A stretch of 64,000 nucleotides of DNA from Amycolatopsis vastitatis (GTDB taxonomy: Bacteria > Actinomycetota > Actinomycetes > Mycobacteriales > Pseudonocardiaceae): positions 124,001 through 188,000 of the forward strand of contig NZ_NMUL01000042.1 in the NCBI RefSeq assembly GCF_002234595.1. The letters are read 5' to 3'. The notes beneath the pieces are model-generated. The model was not told where the DNA came from and searched no databases. It saw nothing but the letters and a program-made list of their open reading frames with translations. The translations under genes were made by a program, and so were the position numbers. How positions within the stretch are numbered: the first letter of the stretch is position 1; each line of letters opens with the position of its first letter. Shown here in pieces: positions 45,954-54,771 of the stretch.

Positions 45954-46358
45954 TCAATAGGCGTAACGCCGCACGGTTTCCGGGTGAATCACCAGGCGCA
46001 CCTGGTCCGTCTTCAGGATCGCCTCGAGATCGGCGGCGCGAGCCGGGTCGTCGAGGTCCCAGTACCGCGACGCCAAGCGCGACGCCAACTCATGGGCGCC
46101 GTCGGGTTCGAGCGAAACCCGGCCGGCGACCGACACCCAGCGTTCGCGCTCCCCCACCGGCGCCGCGACCACGATCGACGCCCGCGGGTCCCGGCGGACG
46201 CGGCGCACCTTGAGGGCGTCCGGTTCGGTGAACAGCTGGATCGTGCCGTCGCCGGCCGCCTCGAACCACACCGGGCGGGGCTCACCGGTGGACACGGTCA
46301 GGAAGCCGTGCAGGGGACGTCGGAGAAGCTCGAGATCTTCGGGAGTCACTGCGTTCAT
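45954..46358 (-). CDS. PPOX-class (pyridoxamine 5'-phosphate oxidase-like) flavin/F420 protein
   Basis: 134-residue split-barrel protein. Landmarks: LLRRPLHGFLTVSTGEPRPVW, IQLFTEPDALKVRRVRRDPR, SIVVAAP and ERWVSVAGRVSLEPD, typical of the actinobacterial F420/FMN-dependent PPOX group. It may reduce or bind deazaflavin-dependent substrates; exact cofactor uncertain. ATG 46358; divergent from an AraC gene with 81 bp between them, so shared regulation is possible. Confidence 0.88.
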   Translation of the reverse strand: MNAVTPEDLELLRRPLHGFLTVSTGEPRPVWFEAAGDGTIQLFTEPDALKVRRVRRDPRASIVVAAPVGERERWVSVAGRVSLEPDGAHELASRLASRYWDLDDPARAADLEAILKTDQVRLVIHPETVRRYAY

Positions 46359-46439
46359 GTCCCGATTGAACCCGGCGGGCACGGACGATCCCATGGGTAA
46401 AACCCCGGGATCCCTGTCCATTCGTCTAACCTCGGGACT

Positions 46440-47408
46440 GTGGACGACCTCTTCCGCGGCGTGCGGGCCCACGGCTCGCTGTTCGGCAGTTCGGCCCTGT
46501 CCCCGCCGTTTTCCCTGCACTTCGTCGACGGCGCACCGCTGACGCTGTGCACCGCGCTCTCCGGCGGCGGCTGGATCGTCCCGGAACACGGCGAACCCGA
46601 GCCGCTGCGCGCCTATGACACCGTCGTCGTGCGCGGGCCGGGGACGTTCACCTTCGTCGACGAGATCGGCACCGGCGCCGAACCGGTCGCGTGCGGCGAG
46701 TACTGCGCCGCCCCCGAACTGGGCGGGACCCGGTACCGGCGCGGCTGGCACGACACCGGCGACGGCCCGACCACCCTGATCGTCGGCGCCTACCCCGTGC
46801 TCGGCGAGATCAGCCGCCCGCTGCTGGACGCCCTGCCCGCCGTGCTGCACGTCGACGGCGGCGGCACCGGGGACGCCGTCCTGGACCACCTCGCCGGCGA
46901 AGTCGCCGTGGACGCCCCGGGCCAGCAGGTGGTCCTCGACCGGCTCCTGGACTGGATGCTCGTCTGCACCCTGCGCGCTTGGTTCGACCGGCCCGGCGGC
47001 GAGCCACCGGCCTGGTGGACGGCCCAGCGCGACCCGGTGGCCGGGCCGGCCCTGCGCCTGCTGCACGACGAACCGGCGGCGCCCTGGACCGTCGCGGCGC
47101 TGGCCGCCCGCGTCGGCATCTCGCGGTCCACGCTGGCCAAGCGGTTCGCCGAGCTGGTCGGCGAACCGCCGCTGACCTACCTGACCCGCCGCCGCATGGC
47201 GCTCGCCGCGGACCTCCTGGCCGAACGGCCGGGCGCGACCGTCGCGGAGGTGGCCCGTGCCGTGGGGTACGCCGACCCGTTCGGCTTCAGCGCGGCGTTC
47301 AAGCGGGTCCGCGGCGTCACTCCGAGCGAGTTCCGGCGCAGACCACCCGAAAAGACGGCCCCGGAGGTGTTGTCACGGCGTCAACAAGGGTGCATCGTGG
47401 AGGGGTAA
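46440..47408 (+). CDS. AraC family regulator with N-terminal cupin domain
   Basis: 322 residues. N-terminal AraC-binding cupin_6-like domain (GGWIVPEHGEPEPLRAYDTV, GGTRYRRGWHDTGDG) and a C-terminal double HTH (WTVAALAARVGISRSTLAKRF; VAEVARAVGYADPFGFSAAF then RVRGVTPSEFRR). Such proteins often regulate a divergent or downstream oxidoreductase; neighbours are the PPOX gene and, 17 bp after its stop, a P450. Start GTG 46440. Confidence 0.93.
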   Translation: MDDLFRGVRAHGSLFGSSALSPPFSLHFVDGAPLTLCTALSGGGWIVPEHGEPEPLRAYDTVVVRGPGTFTFVDEIGTGAEPVACGEYCAAPELGGTRYRRGWHDTGDGPTTLIVGAYPVLGEISRPLLDALPAVLHVDGGGTGDAVLDHLAGEVAVDAPGQQVVLDRLLDWMLVCTLRAWFDRPGGEPPAWWTAQRDPVAGPALRLLHDEPAAPWTVAALAARVGISRSTLAKRFAELVGEPPLTYLTRRRMALAADLLAERPGATVAEVARAVGYADPFGFSAAFKRVRGVTPSEFRRRPPEKTAPEVLSRRQQGCIVEG

Positions 47409-47425
47409 GCGATCTCGACGGGGAG

Positions 47426-48886
47426 ATGGTCACTTTGCCGGGCACCGTGGGCCGAGCCGCCGAAGCACTGCGCGAACGCGTGCCGCCGCTGACCGCGCTC
47501 CCCCTGCCGCACAAAGTCGACGAGCGCTGGCTGCGGTCCCGCTGGCCCGTCAAGGAACTCGCGACGCCGCCCGCGGGCAGCGGCCTCAAACCGGTGCTCG
47601 GCGACGACGGACCGCCGTTGGTCGGGCACATGCTCGAAATGATGCGGTTCGGCCCCGCGTTCGGCCTCCGCCGGTACGAGCTCTACGGCCCGGTGTCGTG
47701 GACCGGCGGGTTCGGCCGCCGGATCGTCGCGCTGTCCGGGCCCGAAGCCACCCAGATCGCGCTCGTCAACAAGGACAAGGCGTTCTCCCAGGAGGGCTGG
47801 AAGTTCTTCATCGAGAAGTTCTTCGAGCGCGGCCTGATGCTGATGGACTTCGGCGAGCACCACCTGCACCGGCGGATCATGCAGGAGGCCTTCACCCGCC
47901 CGCGGCTGACCGGCTACGTCGGCGAGATGGGCCCCGCGCTGCGCGAAGGCGTCGCCGCATGGCGCGGCAGCGAACGGCCCCGGCTGTACTGGGCGCTCAA
48001 GCAGCTGACCCTCGACGTCGCGACCCGCGTGTTCATGGGCATGCCCAGCGGCGGCGACGCGGCCCGGATCAACCGCGCGTTCGTCAGCTCCGTGCGGGCC
48101 GGCACCGCCTTCGTGCGCTTCCCGGTGCCGGGTGGCCGCTGGTCGGCCGGGCTGCACGGCCGGAAGGTCCTCGAGCGCTACTTCGGCGAAACCCTGCCCG
48201 CCAAACGGCGTTCGGGCTCCGGCGACCTGTTCGCCGCGCTGTGCCAGGCCACCACCTCCGAGGGCGACCGGTTCTCCGACGCCGACATCGTCAATCACAT
48301 GATCTTCCTGATGATGGCCGCCCACGACACGACGACCATCACCGCCAGCACCATCGCGTACTACCTGGCGAAGCACCCGGAGTGGCAGGACCGCGCGCGC
48401 GAGGAGTCCCTGGCCCTCGGCGACGACATCCTCGACATCGACGCCGTCGAAAAGCTCGAAACGCTCGACCTCGTGATGAAGGAAGCGCTGCGGCTGGTGG
48501 CGCCGGTGCCGTCGCTGACCCGCCAGACCGTCAAGGACACCGAAGTGCTCGGCCACTACATCCCGGCGGGCACCCTGGTCGGCGTCTCGCCCACGGTCAA
48601 CCACTTCACGCCGGAGTGCTGGACGAACCCCTTCGCGTTCGACCCGGAACGGTTCGCCGAGCCGCGCCGCGAGGACAAGTCGCACCGGATGGCGTGGATG
48701 CCCTTCGGCGGCGGCGCGCACAAGTGCATCGGGCTGCACTTCGGGAGTCTCGAGGTGAAGTTGCTTTTGCACGAAATGCTGCGGGCGTACCGCTGGTCGG
48801 TTCCGGAGAGTTACACCGCGCGCTGGGACTACGTCTCGCTGCCGGTGCCGGCGGACGGTCTTCCGGTCCGCCTGACCCCGCGCTGA
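47426..48886 (+). CDS. Cytochrome P450
   Basis: 486 residues. I-helix LMMAAHDTTTITAST, ExxR in VMKEALRLVAP, and heme loop FGGGAHKCIGLHFGSLEV are intact. An unusually long N-terminus and the CYP51/CYP120-like layout suggest sterol, terpenoid or fatty-acid substrates. ATG 47426 directly abuts GGGGAG, too close for normal initiation; TTG 47435 has the same sequence at 9-nt spacing and may be the real start. It follows the AraC gene by 17 bp, so it is probably co-transcribed and AraC-controlled. Confidence 0.93.
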   Translation: MVTLPGTVGRAAEALRERVPPLTALPLPHKVDERWLRSRWPVKELATPPAGSGLKPVLGDDGPPLVGHMLEMMRFGPAFGLRRYELYGPVSWTGGFGRRIVALSGPEATQIALVNKDKAFSQEGWKFFIEKFFERGLMLMDFGEHHLHRRIMQEAFTRPRLTGYVGEMGPALREGVAAWRGSERPRLYWALKQLTLDVATRVFMGMPSGGDAARINRAFVSSVRAGTAFVRFPVPGGRWSAGLHGRKVLERYFGETLPAKRRSGSGDLFAALCQATTSEGDRFSDADIVNHMIFLMMAAHDTTTITASTIAYYLAKHPEWQDRAREESLALGDDILDIDAVEKLETLDLVMKEALRLVAPVPSLTRQTVKDTEVLGHYIPAGTLVGVSPTVNHFTPECWTNPFAFDPERFAEPRREDKSHRMAWMPFGGGAHKCIGLHFGSLEVKLLLHEMLRAYRWSVPESYTARWDYVSLPVPADGLPVRLTPR

Positions 48887-49087
48887 CCCCCGCGCTGTCC
48901 ACCACGGCATACAACCGGTGACGAAAAGTTACCGCATGTGGAGATTCGTTCACTCGTTCAGCCGGTAGACACCCCGTTACGCGCATGATGGCGTGGCATC
49001 GGTCGCGGACGAGGGGTGCTTAGTGTGGCGTCATGATCCCCGATACCGTGTCCGACCTGGCCTGACCTGTGCATGAAGAGGTGGAGT

Positions 49088-50941
49088 GTGCCTGAGCCCG
49101 GTGCCGCGTCAGGACTGCTGGACGTGGCGCGCCGGTGGGCGGCGACGTTGGCCGACACCAAAGGAGTAACACTTCCCCCGGAGGAGCTCGAACCGCTCCT
49201 GCTGGAGGTCGCGAACGACGCTGTCGGCCAAGCCGCCTCGAGGCACGACGGCGCGCTGCTGCGGTTCACCGCGCTGTACGCCGCGTCGCCGATGGGGATC
49301 GCGCTGGCCGACCCGGACGGCGGCATCGTCGAAGCCAACCTGGCGCTGGGGCAGCTGCTCGGCTGTTCCCCGGACCGGTTGCGCGGCAGGCACATCACCG
49401 ACCTGGGCTCGACCGAGCACGACGTCTCGCGGCTGAAGGCGGGCCTGGAGCAGGTGCGTTCGGGGCGCGAGCGCTACCAGGAGCGGATGCTGCTCGACCA
49501 CACCGAGGACGGGCAGCTCTGGACCGACGTCACCCTCGCCCGGCTGCCGGGTGACCGGCCGGGCTCGGTCTACCCCGTGCTGATGGTCTCCGACGCGAAC
49601 GAGCTGCACCTGCTGCAGGAGCGGCTGCTGCACCAGAACGTGCACGACCCGCTGACCGGGCTGCCGAACGCGTCGTCGTTCACCACCAAGCTCGAAGCCG
49701 CGCTCGGGGCGGGCGCGCGCGACGACATCGCGCTGATCTACCTCGACGTCGACGGCTTCAAGGTGATCAACGACGGCCTCGGCGCCGGCGTCGGCGACCA
49801 GGTGCTGCGCGGGGTCGCGAACAAGCTGTCGGCGGTGTTCACCGGCCACCACGACGGGTTCGTCGCCCGGCTCTCCGGTGACGGCTTCGCGGTGCTGCTG
49901 CGGGGCGAGCTGGCGGCCACCGAGGTCGTCGGGCTGGTCGAACGCGCGCTGGAGGACCTCAACGAGCCGATCTACCTCGGCGGGCACGGCATCGGCGTCA
50001 GCGCGAGCGCGGGCATCGTCGTGCGCGCGGCCGTCGAAGGCGGCGCCGCGGAACTGCTGCGAGCGGCGGAGATCGCGCTGCACCGGGCCAAGGAGGCCGG
50101 CAAGGCGCAGTGGATGCTGTTCGACCCCGAGCTGGACGCCCGCGACCGCGGCCGCTACCAGCTGGGCGCGGTGATCGCCGGCGCGCTGGAGAACGGCGAG
50201 TTCTCGCTCGTCTACCAGCCCACGGTGAAGCTGGCCCGGCCCGACGAGCTCGCCGCTGTCAACGCCGGGCTGCGGTGGAACCACCCGGAGAAGGGCGAGC
50301 TCGGCGCCGACGAGTTCTACCCGCTGGCGCAGACCACGGGGATGACGGTACCGCTGGGCCGCTGGCTCCTCGCCGAGTCGCTGGCGGCGACCGCCCGCTG
50401 GCGGGCGCGGCTGGGCGACGCCGCCCCGGACGTCTGCGTCCGGCTGCCGGCGCGGCTGGCCATCGACCCGGACCTGGTGCTGCTGGTTAAGGAGCAGCTG
50501 GACAAGCACCAGCTGCCGGCGAGGGCGCTGCGGCTGTGCACCGACCGCGACTCCGTGCTGGACCCGCGTGGCGAAGTCCTGGACTCCCTCGCCGTGCTGG
50601 CCGACCTCGGCGCGCACCTGGTGCTGACGATCTCCGGCTCGGCGGACCTGGAGCTGATCCCGATGCACCGCCTCCCGGTGCGGCACGTGATCCTGTCGGG
50701 CCCGGTGGTCGACGCGCTCGACGCAGACGCCCCGGCCGACGCGGCGATCCGCCACCTGACGCAGCTGATCACCCGTGCCCACGAGCTGCACTTGAAGGTC
50801 GGCGCGGAAGGCGTCCGCACGCACGAGCAGGCGGCCCGGCTGCGCCAGCTGGGCGTGGTGGCGGCGCGCGGCCCGTTCGTGAGCGACTCGGCCACCGGCG
50901 ACGAGGTCGACGAGCTGATCAACCGCCACCCGCGCCGCTGA
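49088..50941 (+). CDS. PAS-GGDEF-EAL protein with both catalytic sites degenerate
   Basis: 617 residues. GTG 49088 has AAGAGG at 6-nt spacing; an ATG at 49073 is the longer alternative. PAS domain (ALYAASPMGIALADPDGGIVEA), GGDEF domain in which GGDEF has become SGDGF (ARLSGDGFAVLL), and EAL domain in which EAL has become AGL (NAGLRWNHPEKGEL), with later Glu/Asn metal ligands also lost (VRLPARL, LTISGS). It is unlikely to make or break c-di-GMP and is more likely a sensor or effector that binds nucleotide or partners. The active cyclase of the window is at 25180-26454. Confidence 0.92.
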   Translation: MPEPGAASGLLDVARRWAATLADTKGVTLPPEELEPLLLEVANDAVGQAASRHDGALLRFTALYAASPMGIALADPDGGIVEANLALGQLLGCSPDRLRGRHITDLGSTEHDVSRLKAGLEQVRSGRERYQERMLLDHTEDGQLWTDVTLARLPGDRPGSVYPVLMVSDANELHLLQERLLHQNVHDPLTGLPNASSFTTKLEAALGAGARDDIALIYLDVDGFKVINDGLGAGVGDQVLRGVANKLSAVFTGHHDGFVARLSGDGFAVLLRGELAATEVVGLVERALEDLNEPIYLGGHGIGVSASAGIVVRAAVEGGAAELLRAAEIALHRAKEAGKAQWMLFDPELDARDRGRYQLGAVIAGALENGEFSLVYQPTVKLARPDELAAVNAGLRWNHPEKGELGADEFYPLAQTTGMTVPLGRWLLAESLAATARWRARLGDAAPDVCVRLPARLAIDPDLVLLVKEQLDKHQLPARALRLCTDRDSVLDPRGEVLDSLAVLADLGAHLVLTISGSADLELIPMHRLPVRHVILSGPVVDALDADAPADAAIRHLTQLITRAHELHLKVGAEGVRTHEQAARLRQLGVVAARGPFVSDSATGDEVDELINRHPRR

Positions 50942-50948
50942 CCCGGCC

Positions 50949-51040
50949 CCAAACGCCCCAATGTGGCGTTGGTTGCGTCCAACGCACCGAACGCCACATT
51001 GGGTGCGTTGGACGCACCGAACGCCACATTGGGGCGCATG
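50949..51040. repeat. Intergenic palindromic repeat element A
   Basis: Outer arms CGCCCCAATGTGGCGTT (50954-50970) and AACGCCACATTGGGGCG (51020-51036) are perfect 17-bp inverted repeats. In between, a second copy of ACGCACCGAACGCCACATTG makes direct repeats (about 50982 and 51012) and an alternative hairpin. It begins 8 bp after the GGDEF-EAL stop. It may act as a terminator or be a REP/BIME-like dispersed element. Confidence 0.8.
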
Positions 51041-51114
51041 TTGACCAAGCCGGTGCCGCGGCGGCTCCGAACACCCGGCAAGATGGGTTCTGCCGCCGAC
51101 GAGAAGGGACGTCC

Positions 51115-51576
51115 ATGGACGCCGGAGACCTCGCCCCCGACTTCACCCTGCCCGACGACCAGGGGGTCGACCGCACGCTGTCGGACTTCCTGGCCACCGG
51201 TCCGGTCGTGCTGTTCTTCTACCCGGCCGCGATGACCGGCGGCTGCACTGCGGAGAGCTGCCACTTCCGCGACCTGGCGGCGGAGTTCGCCGAGGTCGGC
51301 GCGCACCGCGTCGGCATCAGCCCGGACGCGATCACGAAGCAGCGCGCCTTCTCCGCGGCGAACGGCTTCGACTACCCGCTGCTGTCCGATGTGGAGGGTG
51401 AGGTCGCCAAGCAGTTCGGGGTGTGGCGGAAACTCGTGCCCCTGCACGCCAAGCGCGTCACGTTCGTGATCGGCGAGGACCGGAAGGTCATCGAGAAGAT
51501 CAAGAGCGAGCTGAACTTCACGGTCCACGCCGACCAGGCGCTCAAGGTGCTGCGGGAGCGGAACAAGGTGGCGTGA
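51115..51576 (+). CDS. Peroxiredoxin, Bcp/PrxQ type
   Basis: 153 residues. ATG 51115. Peroxidatic C44 in YPAAMTGGCTAESCHF and resolving C49 five residues later define the atypical 2-Cys PrxQ/Bcp group; FRDLAAEFAEVGAHRVGIS follows. It reduces hydroperoxides with thioredoxin. The 3' end overlaps the convergent GNAT gene by 35 bp. Upstream lies repeat element A, so the promoter should be within about 75 bp. Confidence 0.93.
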   Translation: MDAGDLAPDFTLPDDQGVDRTLSDFLATGPVVLFFYPAAMTGGCTAESCHFRDLAAEFAEVGAHRVGISPDAITKQRAFSAANGFDYPLLSDVEGEVAKQFGVWRKLVPLHAKRVTFVIGEDRKVIEKIKSELNFTVHADQALKVLRERNKVA

Positions 51577-52102
51577 GCCGCCAGACGTGGTAGGTGCCGG
51601 CGCACGAGGGCGCCCACGGCGGCTCCATGGGCGCCTCGCCCACCTTCGTGAACCCGAGCCGGGCGGGCACCGCTCCACTTCGGACGTTCCGCTCGTCGTG
51701 CTTGATCTCGACGTACCCGGCGCCGAGGCGGAACGCCTCCGCCGTCAGCAGTGCGACGGCGCGGGTCATCAAGCCGCGGCCCGTGAAGCCGCGGGCGAGC
51801 CAGTAGCCGATCTCGACGCCGCCTTCCCGCGTCATCAGGCCGATGGCGCCCGCGATCGAGCCGTCAACATGGAGCGCGAAGTCGTACGTTTGCCCGCGCC
51901 GCCAGTTCTCCCGGCTGTGCCGCAGGAATTCGGCACCGTCCTCGGTCGTGTAGCCGCCCGTCGCCCAGATCAGCCAGGGGCCGATGTGCTCGAGGGACCC
52001 GATGACCGCCGCGACGAGCTCCGGCACGTCGGCGAACTGCCAGCGGGCCAGGGTGAATTCGCCTTCGCGGTAGGTCTCGGCCGGAACTTCCACGCGTCCC
52101 AT
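51542..52102 (-). CDS. GNAT family acetyltransferase (RimJ/RimL type)
   Basis: 186 residues. Motifs: GAIGLMTREGGVEIGYWLARGFTGRGLMTRAV includes the acetyl-CoA pyrophosphate loop (RGFTGRG), then YVEIKHDERNVRSGAVPARLGF. It is probably an N-alpha or small-molecule acetyltransferase like RimJ. Start ATG 52102. Its last 12 codons overlap the peroxiredoxin 3' end on the other strand. Confidence 0.92.
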   Translation of the reverse strand: MGRVEVPAETYREGEFTLARWQFADVPELVAAVIGSLEHIGPWLIWATGGYTTEDGAEFLRHSRENWRRGQTYDFALHVDGSIAGAIGLMTREGGVEIGYWLARGFTGRGLMTRAVALLTAEAFRLGAGYVEIKHDERNVRSGAVPARLGFTKVGEAPMEPPWAPSCAGTYHVWRLTPPCSAPAAP

Positions 52103-52134
52103 GGTGCTCCGGCCGGGACCTCGGCGCGCGCGAA

Positions 52135-53340
52135 TTAATTGACGATGACGCTGTCCGGGACCGGGCTGTCGTTCTTCAGCGCGTCGAACAGCTGCTTCGA
52201 CTTGGTCTTGTCCCAGTTCTCCGCCGACCCGCTGGTCACCGGCACCGTCGTCGTCACCACGCCACCGGAAGAAATCCCGCGCATGGCGATCGCGAGGCCG
52301 GCGAGGTTGTGCACGTGGTCGCCCGAGTCCATGGTGAGCGCGTCCGGCGCCGAGGACAGCAGCGGGAAGAAGTCGAACGGGTTGAGCAGCGTGCCGGGGC
52401 TGGCGATCTGGCCGACCAGCGCGCCGATGAACTTGCGCTGGTTGGCGATGCGGTCGAGGTCCGACCGCGGCGTCGCCGCGCTGTGCCGCATCCGGACGAA
52501 GCCCAGCGCCGACCGGCCGTCGAGCGACTGGCAGCCCGCCTTGATGCTGATGCCGGTCACGGTGTCGTCCATGTCCTTGTCGATGCACATGTCGACCCCG
52601 CCGATCGCGTCGACGATCTTGGCGAAACCGCCGAAGCCGATCTCCGCGTAGTGGTCGATGTGCAGCCCGGTCGCGCCTTCGACGGTCTGCGCGAGCAGGG
52701 CCGGCCCGCCGAGCGAGAACGCCGCGTTGATCTTGTTGGTGCCGTGGCCGGGGATCTTGACCTGCGAGTCGCGCGGCAGGGACAGCAGCGTCGGCTTCGT
52801 GCTGTTGTCCGGGAGGTGCGCGACCATGATCGTGTCGGTGCGCTGCCCGCCGCCCGCCGCGGCGACGTCACCGGTGGCGAGCCGTTCCTCGTCCTCCGCC
52901 GTCAGGCCTTCGCGGCTGTCCGAGCCGACGATCAGCCAGTTGGTGCCGGACTCGGCGACCGGACGGCCGGGGTAGTCGGCGAGCGCGTCCACGCGCTTGA
53001 TCGAGAACTCCAGGTAGACCCAGATGCCGGCGAGGAACACGACGAAGACCAGCGCCAGGGTGAGCAGGACCTTGCCGACGCTCCACCGGCGGCGGCGCGG
53101 CGGCCGGGACGGCGGGTAGTCGTCCTCGGCCGGACGGCGGGGCGGGTCCTGCCGCGGCGGCGGAGGTGGCGCGTGCTGCGGTTCCGGCTCGCCCATCGGG
53201 CGGGTGCGCTCGTCGTACGGGCTGCGCCCGCGCCCCGGCAGCGGCATCATCTGCGCGCGCTGGTGGTCGCGGGGGCGCGCGGGAGGCCGGGGCGGCATGC
53301 GGCGCCCGCCGTCGTCGCCACGGTACGTCATCTCCATCAC
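52135..53340 (-). CDS. LytR-CpsA-Psr (LCP) family cell-wall glycopolymer ligase
   Basis: 401 residues (GTG 53340; ATGs at 53337 and 53331 are alternatives). A long Pro/Arg-rich cytoplasmic N-terminus, one transmembrane helix at about 88-110 (VLLTLALVFVVFLAGIWVYL), then the LCP domain: NWLIVGSDSREGL, QRTDTIMVAHLPDN, LLSLPRDSQVKIPGHGTNKI, and RMRHSAATPRSDLDRIANQRK. It transfers polyprenyl-linked polymers (arabinogalactan or teichoic-like) to peptidoglycan. Monocistronic minus-strand gene. Confidence 0.95.
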   Translation of the reverse strand: MMEMTYRGDDGGRRMPPRPPARPRDHQRAQMMPLPGRGRSPYDERTRPMGEPEPQHAPPPPPRQDPPRRPAEDDYPPSRPPRRRRWSVGKVLLTLALVFVVFLAGIWVYLEFSIKRVDALADYPGRPVAESGTNWLIVGSDSREGLTAEDEERLATGDVAAAGGGQRTDTIMVAHLPDNSTKPTLLSLPRDSQVKIPGHGTNKINAAFSLGGPALLAQTVEGATGLHIDHYAEIGFGGFAKIVDAIGGVDMCIDKDMDDTVTGISIKAGCQSLDGRSALGFVRMRHSAATPRSDLDRIANQRKFIGALVGQIASPGTLLNPFDFFPLLSSAPDALTMDSGDHVHNLAGLAIAMRGISSGGVVTTTVPVTSGSAENWDKTKSKQLFDALKNDSPVPDSVIVN

Positions 53341-53425
53341 CCAATCCCGATCCGGACGAAGTGTCGTCGTCAGTCAACCGCACGTCCTCGAAAGAGGGAC
53401 GTCCGGCATCGGGGTCGGGTTGCGG

Positions 53426-54679
53426 TTACCGGCCGGTTGCCTCGTAGCCGAACTGCTGGACCTTGAGGTACCCGGACCGGAACCCGGCCTCGGAATAGGC
53501 CAGGTAGAACTCCCACATCCGGCGGAAGACGTCGTCGAACCCGAACCCGGCGATGTCGGCCCAGCGGTACAGGAACCGTTCGCGCCACCACCGTAGCGTG
53601 CGCGCGTAGTCCTGGCCGAACTCGCGCATACCGGCCAGCTTGAGCCGGGTGTTCGCCTTGACGCCCTCCTCGATCGAGCGCACCGACGGGATGAGGCCGC
53701 CCGGGAAGATGTACTTGTGGACCCAGGTGTAGACGCGCGACGCCGCCAGCATCCGGTCGTGGTCCATGGTGATGGCCTGCAGGCCGAACCGGCCGCCGGG
53801 GCGGAGCCGCTCCCCGATCGTCGTGTAGAACGCAGGCCAGTAGGACGCGCCGACGGCCTCGATCATCTCGACGCTGACCACGGCGTCGTACTGGCCGCTC
53901 GACTCACGGTAGTCGCACAGCTTCACCTCGACGCGGTCCGAGAACCCGGCCTCGGCGATGCGTTCGGTGGCCAGCGCGCGCTGTTCCTCCGAAATGGTCA
54001 GTGACGTCACGCGGGCGCCGCGGGCGGCGGCGCGGATGGCGAGCTCACCCCATCCGGTGCCGATTTCGAGGACTTCGCTGCCTTCGCGGACGCCGGCGTA
54101 GTCGAGGACGCTGTCGATCTTGCGGTGCTGGGCGGCGGTGAGGTCGTCGCCGGGACCGAACAGCGCCGAGGAGTACATCATCGACTCGTCGAGGAAAGCG
54201 CCGAACAGGTCGTTGGACAGGTCGTAGTGCCGGTGGATGTTGACCCGCGCGCCTTCGAGGGTGTTCTCCTCCGACGGCGGCTGCGTGCGCTCGGCGATCC
54301 GCCGGAACTTCTGCAGCACCGGCGGCACCAGCGTGGCCATCCGCTCGGCGAACGGCGTGAGCACCTCGGCCAGGTCGGACGCCGTCCAGTCGCCGGCCAT
54401 GTAGGACTCGCCGAAGCCGATCTTGGCGTCGACGCCGAGGCGGTGGAAGAACGCGTCCGGCCGCAGAATGCGCATTTCGGGCGATTCGGGGCCGCCGGCG
54501 CCGAGCACGGTGCCGTCCGGGAACGTCACCCGCAGCTGCAGCGGGCGGACCGCGCGACGGAACAGCGCGGCGGCGATCCGCGCGCGCAACGCGGAGTGCG
54601 GCGGGGCGGCCAGGCCCGGCCAGCGGGACTCGTCCGGGACGCCGTCGGCCGGCGCCTGGTCAACGCTCGAAGTGGTCAC
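53426..54679 (-). CDS. Cyclopropane/mycolic-type SAM-dependent fatty-acid methyltransferase
   Basis: 417 residues. GTG 54679 follows GGAGGGAGAAC. Catalytic core with SAM motif VLEIGTGWGELAIRAA, VNIHRHYDLSNDLFGAFLDE, VSVEMIEAVGASYWP and FIFPGG-type loop YIFPGGLIPS, as in CFA synthases and mycobacterial UfaA1. N-terminal 100 residues are the lipid-docking extension. It likely forms a cyclopropane or methylates an unsaturated acyl chain of phospholipids. Confidence 0.93.
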   Translation of the reverse strand: MTTSSVDQAPADGVPDESRWPGLAAPPHSALRARIAAALFRRAVRPLQLRVTFPDGTVLGAGGPESPEMRILRPDAFFHRLGVDAKIGFGESYMAGDWTASDLAEVLTPFAERMATLVPPVLQKFRRIAERTQPPSEENTLEGARVNIHRHYDLSNDLFGAFLDESMMYSSALFGPGDDLTAAQHRKIDSVLDYAGVREGSEVLEIGTGWGELAIRAAARGARVTSLTISEEQRALATERIAEAGFSDRVEVKLCDYRESSGQYDAVVSVEMIEAVGASYWPAFYTTIGERLRPGGRFGLQAITMDHDRMLAASRVYTWVHKYIFPGGLIPSVRSIEEGVKANTRLKLAGMREFGQDYARTLRWWRERFLYRWADIAGFGFDDVFRRMWEFYLAYSEAGFRSGYLKVQQFGYEATGR

Positions 54680-54771
54680 GGTTCTCCCTCCGGCCGGCCG
54701 GGTACGCCGGTGATCGATCCAGCGCCGCACCCCCGCGGCACGCTCCACCGAATGCCCTGTTCAGGGCGTCT

